Shown piece after piece: positions 1 through 7,773 of a DNA stretch of 64,000 nucleotides (the stretch's first letter is position 1; each line of letters begins with the position of its first letter). Source of the DNA: Lachnospiraceae bacterium (GTDB lineage: Bacteria; Bacillota; Clostridia; Lachnospirales; Lachnospiraceae). Where the stretch lies: contig JAUNDG010000011.1 of NCBI GenBank assembly GCA_030526195.1, positions 1 to 64,000 of the forward strand, written 5' to 3'. Under the pieces are notes generated by a model. It saw only the letters and a program-made list of their open reading frames with translations. It had not been told where the DNA came from and did no database searches. The position numbers and the translations under genes are program-made.

Positions 1-20
1 AACGATACCCCAAGAGCTAA

Positions 21-76
21 CGTTGGATTGTGAACACAGGGCGAATTTTCTCTCCAGGTGTGTTCACAATCCAACG
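21..76. repeat. Perfect 18-bp inverted repeat
   Basis: The 18 bases at 21-38 are the exact reverse complement of 59-76, with a 20-base loop. A third partial copy of the arm (CACAATCCAACG) lies at 162-173, itself flanked by a short TTTACCG/CGGTAAA inverted repeat. The stretch 1-211 holds no convincing gene. The hairpin has no T-run, so it is not an obvious terminator. It may be a recombination or protein-binding site or the remnant of a small repeat element. The sequence shows the repeat; any function is unknown. Confidence 0.7.
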
Positions 77-211
77 ATTACTTTTTGCCGATTTTCTTTG
101 GTAGGCTAATCTGCCCACTTCCATGTCAAATACGCGAAAAAGGGCTTCCGGGGATTTACCGCACAATCCAACGGTAAAAACCCGGAACCCCTTATAAATC
201 AAGGCATTTTT

Positions 212-2047
212 TCACTTCCCTGTGTTCAAAACTTCAGCCAGCACTGACATCAATTTCGTAATGTCAATGGGTTTGGCAATGTGGGCATTCATCCCGGCTT
301 CAAAAGCATCCCGCCGATCCTCTTTAAAGGCATTGGCGGTCATGGCCGCAATAGGGATGCCGGCTTTAGCCGGATTGTCCATGCTGCGGATAGCCCGGGC
401 CGCTTCATAACCATTCATTTTCGGCATCTGAATGTCCATCAAAATAAGGTCATAGGTGCCCGCCGGTGCTTCCTCCATGCGATTCACACAGCGAAGGCCA
501 TCAGACACCAGATCCACGCACAGCCCCATTTCCTCTAAAATGGCGACGGCGATTTCCGCATTCAGTTCGTTATCCTCCGCCAGAAGAATGTGACGCCCCT
601 CGATAGTATCCGAAGCTGTCGCCTCTTTGGCGTCCGCCTCTTCATAATCAGCCGGGTCTGCCAGCTTATTCGGCAATGTTACCGTAAAGACAGAGCCCTT
701 GCCCGGTTCGCTTTCCACTTCGATAGTGCCCTCCAGAAGGTCCACCAGTTTTTTCACAATAGAAAGACCCAGACCGGTGCCCGCCACCTTCCCGGCGGTG
801 GTATTCTTTTCCCGGGAGAAGGTGTCAAACAGATGGGGCAGGTAATCCTTGCTCATACCGATGCCGGTATCCCGGATCGTGGTGCGCACCAGAATATACC
901 CCGGCTTTTCGCAGGGCAATTCTTCGATTTTTCCGGAAATGCTCCCGCCCTCGGGGGTGTATTTGATGGCATTGCTGACGATGTTCATGTAGGTTTCCTT
1001 GATCTTCGTCACATCCACCCGCACATGATCGTGCTGAACATCGATATCATAATGGAGCTTGAGATTCTTCTTGGCCGCCTCCTCACCGAAAATATCGATA
1101 ATGTCGACAGGGATTTCGGACAGGCGCGTATTTTCTTCATGAAGTTCCGTGTCACCGCTGTCAATGTGGGCCATATCCAGCACGTGATCGATGATGGACA
1201 GAAGCAGATGGCTGGAAGCCTCGATCTTATCCTGATAATCCAGAAGCTTCGGATCGGTCAGTTCCTTTTTCATCAGCTGTGTATACCCCATAATGGCATT
1301 CATGGGGGTCCGGATATCATGTGAAATATTGAAAAGGAAATTGGTTTTGGCCTTATTGGCCTCCTCGGTTTCGACAAGGGCCGCCTCAAGGGCTGCCTTG
1401 GATTCCTGGAGACGCCGGTTGCTCTCAAGCAGCGCTATTTTCTTTTCTTTGGCACGCCGTTCCGCAAAGAGTTCCTTTGCCTTCAATTGATATAGGAAAA
1501 GATTTAAGGTGATGCTCACCCCGGCAAACACGATGGCATCCACCACGTCGGTATAAGCCAAAAGAGCCGGTTTATTCATGAGCGTTAAGATTGAAAAAAT
1601 GACTACGGTGCACAGCATTTCACCGAGAACCAGGGCCGGCCTGCCGTTGAACACCATAGGCAGAACAATGATGACCACCATATAAAGAACCGCCAGGTTG
1701 GCTTTATCACCCACACTGCCGGTATAGACTGCCAGGATGTAGAAGGATATGGCAAACACCTGGGCCAGACCTCTGTCCCGCTTAACATTCACCGGACCTC
1801 GGGTCGGTGTCACAAAACCAACAGCCAGATTCAAAAAGCCGATCACAAGGTACAGCCAGAAATTGACATTTACCCCCCAGCCGGCATGCTCAAACAGGGC
1901 ATAAGCCACAGATAGCGTCCCGCTGCAAAAGGCCAGGGCTTTCAACAACCTCCTGTTCGGTGTCAGAAAGGCGGCTTCGATCTGCTCATAATCAGTTTTC
2001 TTCAGGCCGGCATACATCAGCAGGCTTTTGGCTCGTTCTTTTCCCAT
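212..2047 (-). CDS. Hybrid sensor histidine kinase/response regulator
   Basis: Membrane-bound hybrid kinase of about 611 residues. The N-terminal 170 or so residues hold several hydrophobic segments and no recognised extracellular sensor domain. A coiled coil leads into a HisKA domain (H-box [13 protein letters not shown] near residue 245), then a HATPase domain (DTGIGMSKDYLPHLF, GTGLGLSIVKKL) and a C-terminal receiver ([17 protein letters not shown], phospho-acceptor Asp near 538). There is no Hpt domain, so phosphotransfer onward needs another protein. I chose ATG at 2047 because AAAAAAGGGG precedes it; an in-frame GTG at 2077 lies inside the upstream terminator hairpin and has no ribosome binding site. 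Expression is very probably controlled by the c-di-GMP riboswitch just upstream. Output target unknown. Confidence 0.9.
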   Translation of the reverse strand: MGKERAKSLLMYAGLKKTDYEQIEAAFLTPNRRLLKALAFCSGTLSVAYALFEHAGWGVNVNFWLYLVIGFLNLAVGFVTPTRGPVNVKRDRGLAQVFAISFYILAVYTGSVGDKANLAVLYMVVIIVLPMVFNGRPALVLGEMLCTVVIFSILTLMNKPALLAYTDVVDAIVFAGVSITLNLFLYQLKAKELFAERRAKEKKIALLESNRRLQESKAALEAALVETEEANKAKTNFLFNISHDIRTPMNAIMGYTQLMKKELTDPKLLDYQDKIEASSHLLLSIIDHVLDMAHIDSGDTELHEENTRLSEIPVDIIDIFGEEAAKKNLKLHYDIDVQHDHVRVDVTKIKETYMNIVSNAIKYTPEGGSISGKIEELPCEKPGYILVRTTIRDTGIGMSKDYLPHLFDTFSREKNTTAGKVAGTGLGLSIVKKLVDLLEGTIEVESEPGKGSVFTVTLPNKLADPADYEEADAKEATASDTIEGRHILLAEDNELNAEIAVAILEEMGLCVDLVSDGLRCVNRMEEAPAGTYDLILMDIQMPKMNGYEAARAIRSMDNPAKAGIPIAAMTANAFKEDRRDAFEAGMNAHIAKPIDITKLMSVLAEVLNTGK

Positions 2048-2061
2048 TATCCCCTTTTTTA

Positions 2062-2092
2062 CAAAAAAATGGCGCACGGGTAGCCGTGCGCG
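2062..2092 (-). terminator. Riboswitch expression-platform terminator
   Basis: An 8-bp GC-rich stem (GCGCACGG/CCGTGCGC, 2072-2079 with 2084-2091) is followed on the minus strand by a seven-T run at 2063-2069, directly before the kinase start codon. The hairpin contains GGCTACC, which can pair with GGTAGCC at the 3' side of the c-di-GMP aptamer. This suggests that ligand binding frees the terminator and switches the gene off (inference). Confidence 0.8.
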
Positions 2093-2096
2093 TCAT

Positions 2097-2185
2097 GAAT
2101 TATGCAGCTGGCTACCATACTTAAGTTTCAGGTCCTATAGTTTTGCGTCATGCCCTTTCGAGCATTTTGCCCTATTCAATTTTTT
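2097..2185 (-). promoter_or_regulatory. Cyclic di-GMP-I (GEMM-I) riboswitch aptamer
   Basis: Read on the minus strand, the segment has the conserved GEMM-I landmarks in order: AGGGCAAA, a short stem ATGC/GCAT capped by a loop holding the GAAA tetraloop, GACGCAAA, CTATAGGACCT, and ATGGTAGCC. These correspond to the ligand pocket, the GNRA tetraloop and the tetraloop-receptor arm of the class I c-di-GMP riboswitch. It lies between a minus-strand promoter and a terminator that precedes the hybrid kinase gene. Assigned from memory of the consensus, not from a covariance-model search. Confidence 0.88.
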
Positions 2186-2230
2186 CGAAAATTGTATCAA
2201 TTGAATGAAATTCAGCAAATATGCATTCAT

Positions 2231-2258
2231 ATTATAGCAGGAAACCATTCTCTGGCAA
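2231..2258 (-). promoter_or_regulatory. Sigma-A promoter for riboswitch and kinase
   Basis: Minus-strand TTGCCA (2253-2258), 16-bp spacer, perfect TATAAT (2231-2236). The predicted start lies about 40 bases before the GEMM-I aptamer, the right place for a riboswitch leader. Confidence 0.7.
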
Positions 2259-2414
2259 TTGTTATTTTCTTAATCGGCACTTTATCTGCGTATTATTTCA
2301 CGTTTTTTCGCTTTCTGATCAGAATTCCCGATGCTCGAGCGGCCGCCCCCCTTGAATCAGCCGATCAAAAACACAGATTCAGTGCCATCATCAATGAAAA
2401 AACTGTGAAGTAAC

Positions 2415-2442
2415 TTGCACGGGAGGTCAATCGTGATATAAT
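2415..2442 (+). promoter_or_regulatory. Promoter of the RiPP precursor gene
   Basis: TTGCAC (2415-2420), 16-bp spacer, perfect TATAAT (2437-2442). The leader is about 35 bases and carries AGGAGGG at 2473-2479 before the ATG at 2485. It is divergent from the kinase promoter. The sequence between the two promoters (2259-2414) shows no gene, but EcoRI, XhoI and NotI sites cluster near 2320-2348. Confidence 0.72.
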
Positions 2443-2484
2443 ACACCATATCTAAACAAAAAAAAGACTCACAGGAGGGAAACG

Positions 2485-2766
2485 ATGAATACACTTGAAG
2501 CCTTTGCTAAATTAAATGATGATAAAGCACTCGCCGAGAAAATTCAGGCAGCCGCCAAAACACCGGAAGATGTCTATGAAGCTTTAAAGGGTATCGGTTT
2601 AACTGATGATCTGGACACTTTCCTTGCTGAAGCTGCCAAGTATTCAGAAGCCTACTCTCAGCTGAGCGCAGAAGAAATCGAAAGTCTGTCAGGTGGCGGC
2701 ACAACCATCACAACACTGACAACATTCACAACATATCCGATTTCTGCAGCTCTGGCAGGTATCTAA
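2485..2766 (+). CDS. Nif11-like leader RiPP precursor peptide
   Basis: A 93-residue peptide with a Nif11-type leader: a helical, acidic N-terminal region (LEAFAKLNDDKALAEKIQAA, then TPEDVYEALKGIG) ending in LSAEEIESLSGG, the classic double-glycine cleavage motif near residue 71. The core after GG is short and unusual: the repeated pattern TTITTLTTFTTYP and then an Ala/Gly-rich tail. It holds many Thr and one Ser but no Cys, so ordinary lanthionine rings cannot form within it. It has its own strong promoter, an AGGAGGG ribosome binding site and a strong terminator. No modification enzyme, peptidase or exporter lies nearby, so it is an orphan in this window. The family call is secure; the nature of the mature product is unknown. 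Confidence 0.85.
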   Translation: MNTLEAFAKLNDDKALAEKIQAAAKTPEDVYEALKGIGLTDDLDTFLAEAAKYSEAYSQLSAEEIESLSGGGTTITTLTTFTTYPISAALAGI

Positions 2767-2786
2767 ACAACATCGATTTAAAAAAA

Positions 2787-2818
2787 CAAGACAGCACCCC
2801 GGTGCTGTCTTATTTTTT
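2787..2818 (+). terminator. Intrinsic terminator after the RiPP gene
   Basis: A 10-bp stem AGACAGCACC/GGTGCTGTCT (2789-2798 and 2801-2810) is followed by TATTTTTT. It ends the single-gene transcript of the RiPP precursor. Confidence 0.88.
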
Positions 2819-2830
2819 ACTGTTTACAAG

Positions 2831-2885
2831 AAAAACGGACACCGTTATCCCCGCAGGGTGCGATGTCCGCTTCATAACTTGCTCT
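2831..2885 (-). repeat. Hairpin repeat family 1, copy A
   Basis: Read on the minus strand it is a hairpin with CGGACA and TGTCCG arms and a CCCTGCGGGG centre, followed by TTTTT. It sits between converging genes and probably terminates the aminotransferase transcript. The centre (CCGCAGGG..CGATGTCCGCTTCA) recurs at 32426-32510 and 38018-38100, so this is a member of a dispersed intergenic family. Confidence 0.6.
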
Positions 2886-2892
2886 TTATTGA

Positions 2893-4062
2893 CTATTTTT
2901 CGTTCAGAATGCCCGACTCACGAATGGCTTCCGCCACCAACGCCATTTTCTCAGGCGGCAGAACCAGGGCGAACCGCACATACCCTTTCCCCATGGGACC
3001 GAAGCTTTCACCCGGGGTACACACGACGCCGGCTTTTTCCATCAGATCCTGCGCGAACTGCATGCTGTCGCTGTAATGCGCCGGGAGCTTTGCCCAGACA
3101 AACATACTGCCCTGGCTATCCGGTACATCCCAGCCGATTGCTCTCAGGCCTCCGCAAAGCGCCTTGCTGCGGGCCTCATATTTCCGGCACTGCTCTTCCA
3201 CCAGATCAAGGGGACCGGTGAGCGCTGCCACCGCCACCTTCTGCAGCGGGCGGAACATACCAAAATCGATCTGCGCCACCAGTTTCCGATACGCCGCCAC
3301 CACATCCGGCCGGCCGATCAGGAAGCTGATGCGCGCCCCCGTCAGATTGAAACTCTTGGACAGACTGAAGAACTCAACACCCTGCTCCGCTGCCCCTTCA
3401 TAATTGAAGAAACTCTTGCCCTTTGCATTGCCGAAAATGATGTCACTGTAGGCATTATCATGGATCAGCAGAATATCATGCTTCCTGGCAAAGGCGATGA
3501 CGTCTTCATAGACCTCCGGACCGCCGATGCTCCCCATCGGATTTGAAGGAAGAGAAAAGATCATATACTTAGCTCTATCCGCCACCTCATCCGGGATGGC
3601 CTCAAGGTCCGGCAAAAAGCCTTTTTCCTCTGACATGGGATAATACCAGGGTTCAGCCCCGGCCATGCGGGCCCCGGCGATAAACACCGGATAACAGGGT
3701 GTGGGCAGCAGCACCGTATCCCCTTCATTGCACAGCACCATGCCAAGATGGCCGATGCCATCCTGAGAGCCACGACAACTCACCACCATGTCTGGTGTAA
3801 TGGTCACGCCGAAACGCTTTTTATAATAAGAACAAACAGCCTCCAGCATCTCATCGGAATCATGCAGGGCATACTTCCAGTTATCCGGGTCATCCGCCGC
3901 TTCTTTCAAAGCTTCCTTCAGATGATCAAACACCGGAAAATCCGGGGTGCCGATGCTGAGGTTATAAATGGTTTTGCCGGCCTTCTCAAGAGCCAGGCGT
4001 CTGGTATCCAGTGAAGCGAAAATTTCGTCCTCGAACCGGTCTAATCTATCTGAAAACTTCAT
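2893..4062 (-). CDS. PLP-dependent class I/II aminotransferase
   Basis: A 389-residue fold-type I aminotransferase, cytoplasmic, with IGTPDFP near residue 35 and the PLP-lysine segment SLSKSFNLTGAR near residue 236. The overall pattern resembles LL-diaminopimelate, alanine or aspartate aminotransferases of the AspC/DapL superfamily; the amino donor and acceptor cannot be fixed from sequence. ATG at 4062 is chosen over an upstream in-frame start at 4101 because AAGGAGAC lies six bases before it. It appears to be monocistronic, with its own promoter around 4182-4209 and a hairpin terminator downstream. Confidence 0.88.
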   Translation of the reverse strand: MKFSDRLDRFEDEIFASLDTRRLALEKAGKTIYNLSIGTPDFPVFDHLKEALKEAADDPDNWKYALHDSDEMLEAVCSYYKKRFGVTITPDMVVSCRGSQDGIGHLGMVLCNEGDTVLLPTPCYPVFIAGARMAGAEPWYYPMSEEKGFLPDLEAIPDEVADRAKYMIFSLPSNPMGSIGGPEVYEDVIAFARKHDILLIHDNAYSDIIFGNAKGKSFFNYEGAAEQGVEFFSLSKSFNLTGARISFLIGRPDVVAAYRKLVAQIDFGMFRPLQKVAVAALTGPLDLVEEQCRKYEARSKALCGGLRAIGWDVPDSQGSMFVWAKLPAHYSDSMQFAQDLMEKAGVVCTPGESFGPMGKGYVRFALVLPPEKMALVAEAIRESGILNEK

Positions 4063-4181
4063 CGTAAGTCTCCTTTTTCTGCTTGTGTTATTATGCATCA
4101 ACAGGCGATGTCATCCGCAACCACGGCCCTCGCCGGCAAACCCCTTTTCAGATTTTGCCCTTCGTGTCTCATACATTAGAC

Positions 4182-4209
4182 ATCATAACACTCATTTTCC
4201 ATCCCGCAA
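4182..4209 (-). promoter_or_regulatory. Putative aminotransferase promoter
   Basis: Minus-strand TTGCGG (4204-4209), 16-bp spacer, TATGAT (4182-4187). A perfect 7-bp inverted repeat TTATCAT/ATGATAA lies just upstream at 4241-4258 and could be an operator or the end of the preceding transcript. Confidence 0.5.
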
Positions 4210-4311
4210 ACCGAAAGATAACATGGCAAAATGCCCGTCATTATCATTTTCATGATAACAACGAGCACTTTCCAAGTTGATCAGTATATAAAGGAGTGGA
4301 AAAAGCAATTT

Positions 4312-5364
4312 TTATTTGGGTGCTTTGCGAATCTTATCAAACATATCGCCAAGCACCGCATCTCTGTAGATAAATTTGACGAGACGCATCTTATGACGGG
4401 TCGGATCCTGTGCATATGTGATGCGATCTGTCAGAATCGGTGTCGGAACCAGAGATGACGGACACCAGGTCGGATTTAAGAGGTAAGCCACCGTACTGAT
4501 ATCCCAGATGGTTCTTGAGGGTGACAGATAAGAGGTGGTTGTCGGAAGTCCCTCATCACCGTAATCGTCAAGACCGGCACAATAGGTCTGATGGAACAGT
4601 GTCAGCCAGTTCTGAGCCATTTCCTGACTCATCTGACTTGTCACCGTATCACTCAGATAGGTGCCAAGCGGTGTCTGCCCCTTGATGTTGGCTTCCAGTT
4701 CCGGGCCGGTGACTGACAGATATGTCGCCACGGACATACACGGCACAATGACAAGCGGTACACCGCAATCAAGAATAGTCTGAGAAGCCAGGATATCCTG
4801 ACCGATATTAAACTCAATGGTGTGCGGCCAGTAAAGCGGCTGACCGGACAGCCAGACAACGACGATCTTATTGATGATCTCCGGATCCATCAGGATAGCG
4901 GAAGCCACATTTGTGATCTCACCGATGGCGATAACATACAGAAGGTCCTCGGCTTCATGGGCCTTTTTCACCAGATCCCGGGCAGCATCGCTGTCCACCG
5001 GCACATCCTTCTCTGTCATATATGATGTTGAGCCTCTGAAAACCTTGCCTGTCGGATCCATTTTCAAAAGCGCCATCAGTTTATGGATTTCTTTATAGCT
5101 CAGCTCCATCCCTTCTGCCAGGTCAGATGTCATGGGGATATCCGCACTCTCCTTATTCTGGAGTCTGGCAAAGAAGTCACCGGAAAACGGCGCCGCATAA
5201 ATCGCATCCACGGACAGTTTATCCGGAGACAACAGGGCATAGGAAATGGCGAACTGGTCATCCACCTCATTATAGGTGTCGGAATCGATAACACAATGCA
5301 CCTTGCCCTTGGGCGGCATTAAACGTCTTTTTCTTTCTTCTTCATCAATATAGGGAAACTTCAT
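4312..5364 (-). CDS. Nucleoside hydrolase family protein
   Basis: A 350-residue protein of the inosine-uridine nucleoside N-ribohydrolase fold, which cleaves the N-glycosidic bond of nucleosides to base and ribose. The N-terminal metal-binding motif is DSDTYNEVDD (about residues 26-35), two residues longer than the textbook DxDxxxDD; I recall this as a known subgroup of COG1957. The ribosome binding site GGAGG lies eight bases before ATG 5364. It is the last gene of the cluster with a ribose-type ABC importer, which points to uptake and cleavage of a nucleoside or related N-glycoside. The exact substrate is not known. Confidence 0.85.
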   Translation of the reverse strand: MKFPYIDEEERKRRLMPPKGKVHCVIDSDTYNEVDDQFAISYALLSPDKLSVDAIYAAPFSGDFFARLQNKESADIPMTSDLAEGMELSYKEIHKLMALLKMDPTGKVFRGSTSYMTEKDVPVDSDAARDLVKKAHEAEDLLYVIAIGEITNVASAILMDPEIINKIVVVWLSGQPLYWPHTIEFNIGQDILASQTILDCGVPLVIVPCMSVATYLSVTGPELEANIKGQTPLGTYLSDTVTSQMSQEMAQNWLTLFHQTYCAGLDDYGDEGLPTTTSYLSPSRTIWDISTVAYLLNPTWCPSSLVPTPILTDRITYAQDPTRHKMRLVKFIYRDAVLGDMFDKIRKAPK

Positions 5365-5392
5365 GTCTCTTTACCTCCGTCATCAGACAGCC

Positions 5393-6364
5393 TTAGGCTT
5401 TGCTGACTTTCATCTCTTTTCGAATCTTCATGCGCTCTTTCATCGCCTCAACAGCTTCCGTATTTCTGAACACCAGCATAACGATCAGGAGGAAGATACC
5501 CAGAACCACATTCTGGAAGGTATCCGGAAGACCTGCTGCAATAAGGCCGATGAAAATGGTGTTGATGGTAAACTGCGCAATGAAAATACCGAAAGTCAGA
5601 TTGCAGAACTTCTGGAATACCAAAGCCAGAAGAACCGCAATAAGGGGTTTGAAAATGACCTGTACAGAGCCGAGACTCTGCTGGGTGCCGACAGAACCGG
5701 ACTGACTTAATGTCAGAATAGCGGAAATGGCAATGAAGATGCCGCCGTAAAGGAAAGCCTTCAGCTTTGTCATTTTCACCTTAACACCGGAATTTAAGGC
5801 CACACGTTCATTGCTGCCCACAGCACGGAGATTGTATCCAAATACGGTATGGTTAAAAAGAAAGTAAAAAAGAGCCACCGCAATGAGGAATACGATCACA
5901 ATGTTTGGGGCTTTACCGAAAATAGCGTATTCGGTATCGATCTGAACGAAGCCATAATGACCGGCCATCTTAGAGCCAACGATTTCATAAACCATTGCAA
6001 TACCCATGGTGAGGACCAGTGACGGGATACGCAGCACATTGTTCAATAGGCCTGTGATCAGCGTCACGATCAACGCCGCCGCCAGCGCACCAATGATCAT
6101 CCCCGGAATGCCGAAGCGCGCAGCCATCAGGCCACCAACGACACCGCTGATAATCTGTTCTGAACCGACGGAAAAATCAAACATACCCGGGATATTGCCG
6201 AGAGCGACTGCATATGCGGTAATGGTCGGAACAATTGACTGCAGAAAAATCGTATAAATGCAATTCCAGTTTCCGAATCTGGTCGGTATGCAAATGAGGA
6301 AGACCAAATAGACAACCACCGGCAAGGCAAGCGCTCCGATAAACTTTGTCGCATATTTTTTCAT
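5393..6364 (-). CDS. Sugar/nucleoside ABC transporter permease
   Basis: A 323-residue membrane protein of the BPD_transp_2 (RbsC-like) family with about eight to ten hydrophobic segments. It contains the family's glycine-rich loop GNIPGMFDFSVGSEQIISG and the AVGSNERVALNSGVKV segment, equivalent to the EAA-like coupling loop. It pairs with the permease at 7774-8730 to form a heterodimeric channel served by the ATPase at 8743-10248. It lies between the lipoprotein receptor gene and the nucleoside hydrolase gene. AGGAG precedes ATG 6364. Confidence 0.9.
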   Translation of the reverse strand: MKKYATKFIGALALPVVVYLVFLICIPTRFGNWNCIYTIFLQSIVPTITAYAVALGNIPGMFDFSVGSEQIISGVVGGLMAARFGIPGMIIGALAAALIVTLITGLLNNVLRIPSLVLTMGIAMVYEIVGSKMAGHYGFVQIDTEYAIFGKAPNIVIVFLIAVALFYFLFNHTVFGYNLRAVGSNERVALNSGVKVKMTKLKAFLYGGIFIAISAILTLSQSGSVGTQQSLGSVQVIFKPLIAVLLALVFQKFCNLTFGIFIAQFTINTIFIGLIAAGLPDTFQNVVLGIFLLIVMLVFRNTEAVEAMKERMKIRKEMKVSKA

Positions 6365-6449
6365 AACAGACGATCTCCTGTTTAAAGACTGTTTTTATAA
6401 GTCCGGCCGGTGTATGCCCACCGGCCGGCAAATAAAGCGTGATTACATA

Positions 6450-7664
6450 TTATTTGCTGTGTCTGGCAACAACGTCAGCGATAGAGAATGTGCTGAGCAG
6501 TTTATCCATAGCAGCCTTATCGATGGAGCTGTCATAGTATCTGATCATGCTGTCCTTGATTTCTTCTGCTGTGTAAACAGCCTCATCGCCAAGGAAGTAT
6601 TCATTGAACTGAGCAGCTTCACCGGCATCGGTCAGTTCCAGGTACGGTGTGATGATGATAGACGGACCATCTTCTACATACGGTGTGCCGATGACCTTGT
6701 TAACAAGGATAGCGGCAGAAACAAGCGGGTCGATCTGCTGCTGACCACCATAGGAAACATGGAATGTGCCTTCTTCCAGATATTTGCCTAATTCAGATTC
6801 AAAGTCGATACGGCCAACCTTGATCTCGCCGGCTTTACCCTGGTCAGACAGAGCCTTTTCAATTGTCGGGATAGCAGCACCACAGTATGTACCAAGAACC
6901 AGGATACCATCCATTTCCGGATAAGCGGCAATGTAGGATTCGATAGTCTTTGTCATATCTGTTGTGACAGTGATGTCATAAGTGGTGTTCAGAATGTTGA
7001 CACCGGCTTCCTTGGCACCTTCAGCAGCACCCTTGTCACGGATGTCTGAAGATGTGTCGCCCTTGGCGATGTTGATCACACCAAGATTAGTGACGCCCAT
7101 GTCGCCCATGGATTTGACGATGTTGGAAGCGCAGGCAATATCATCTTCATGGCAGCCGCCGGCATACCAGTCGCTGGCATACATAGCCTCTTTGATATCG
7201 GCATCGTTGATGTCACGGAACATGGTGCCCCAGCATACACCGGCATCGGCACACATGGAGTCAACTGTCGGCAGCATAGAATCAGAAGCCGGCATGAACA
7301 GGATACCGTCCACATCACGGCTGATCAGTTCTGAAATGTTATCGATCAGACCATCGGCTGTGTTATCTGTTGTGACGTTAATGAGTTCGCCGCCGGCTGA
7401 TTCGACAGCCGCTTCAACGTTGTTGTAGATTGAGATCCATGTCGGGTCTGTGTTGGCTGTGTCCCAGGGGAAGCCGATCACGAATTTTTCCGGATCTGCT
7501 GCTGTATCGGCAGCGACTTCTTCTGTTGCAGCCTCTTCTTCAACGGCGGCCTCTGTTTCTGCCGGTGTTTCAGCGGCAGCATCCTGTGTTGAAGCACTGT
7601 TACCACAAGCTGTCAGACCAAGCACCATAGCGCCGGTCAGCATCATAGCTAAGAGTTTTTTCAT
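6450..7664 (-). CDS. Sugar/nucleoside ABC transporter binding lipoprotein
   Basis: A periplasmic-binding-protein-like receptor (Peripla_BP_4 type) of 404 residues, anchored to the outer face of the membrane. Signal peptide MKKLLAMMLTGAMVLGLTAC ends in a lipobox with the acylated Cys at 20. It is followed by an acidic Ala/Glu-rich linker (about residues 25-60) and two alpha/beta lobes. Start 7664 is favoured by GGAAGGAG. The gene sits between the two permease genes of an ABC importer. A ribose-, nucleoside- or autoinducer-like ligand is plausible; the ligand cannot be read from sequence. Confidence 0.9.
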   Translation of the reverse strand: MKKLLAMMLTGAMVLGLTACGNSASTQDAAAETPAETEAAVEEEAATEEVAADTAADPEKFVIGFPWDTANTDPTWISIYNNVEAAVESAGGELINVTTDNTADGLIDNISELISRDVDGILFMPASDSMLPTVDSMCADAGVCWGTMFRDINDADIKEAMYASDWYAGGCHEDDIACASNIVKSMGDMGVTNLGVINIAKGDTSSDIRDKGAAEGAKEAGVNILNTTYDITVTTDMTKTIESYIAAYPEMDGILVLGTYCGAAIPTIEKALSDQGKAGEIKVGRIDFESELGKYLEEGTFHVSYGGQQQIDPLVSAAILVNKVIGTPYVEDGPSIIITPYLELTDAGEAAQFNEYFLGDEAVYTAEEIKDSMIRYYDSSIDKAAMDKLLSTFSIADVVARHSK

Positions 7665-7773
7665 AACTTTTCTCCTTCCGGGGGATTGCCCCATAAAAAA
7701 TTTTGATGTAACTTAGCTTTTCTATAAACTGCTCAAAGCAGATTTATACGAGAGTTTTGTCCGGTGTCGTTCC

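Noticed and set aside
17-202. 61-codon frame on the minus strand
   Set aside because: It is made largely of the inverted repeat at 21-76 and its third arm, has no ribosome binding site and resembles no protein I know.
2150-2413. 87-codon frame on the plus strand
   Set aside because: It runs across the c-di-GMP aptamer and both divergent promoters on the wrong strand.
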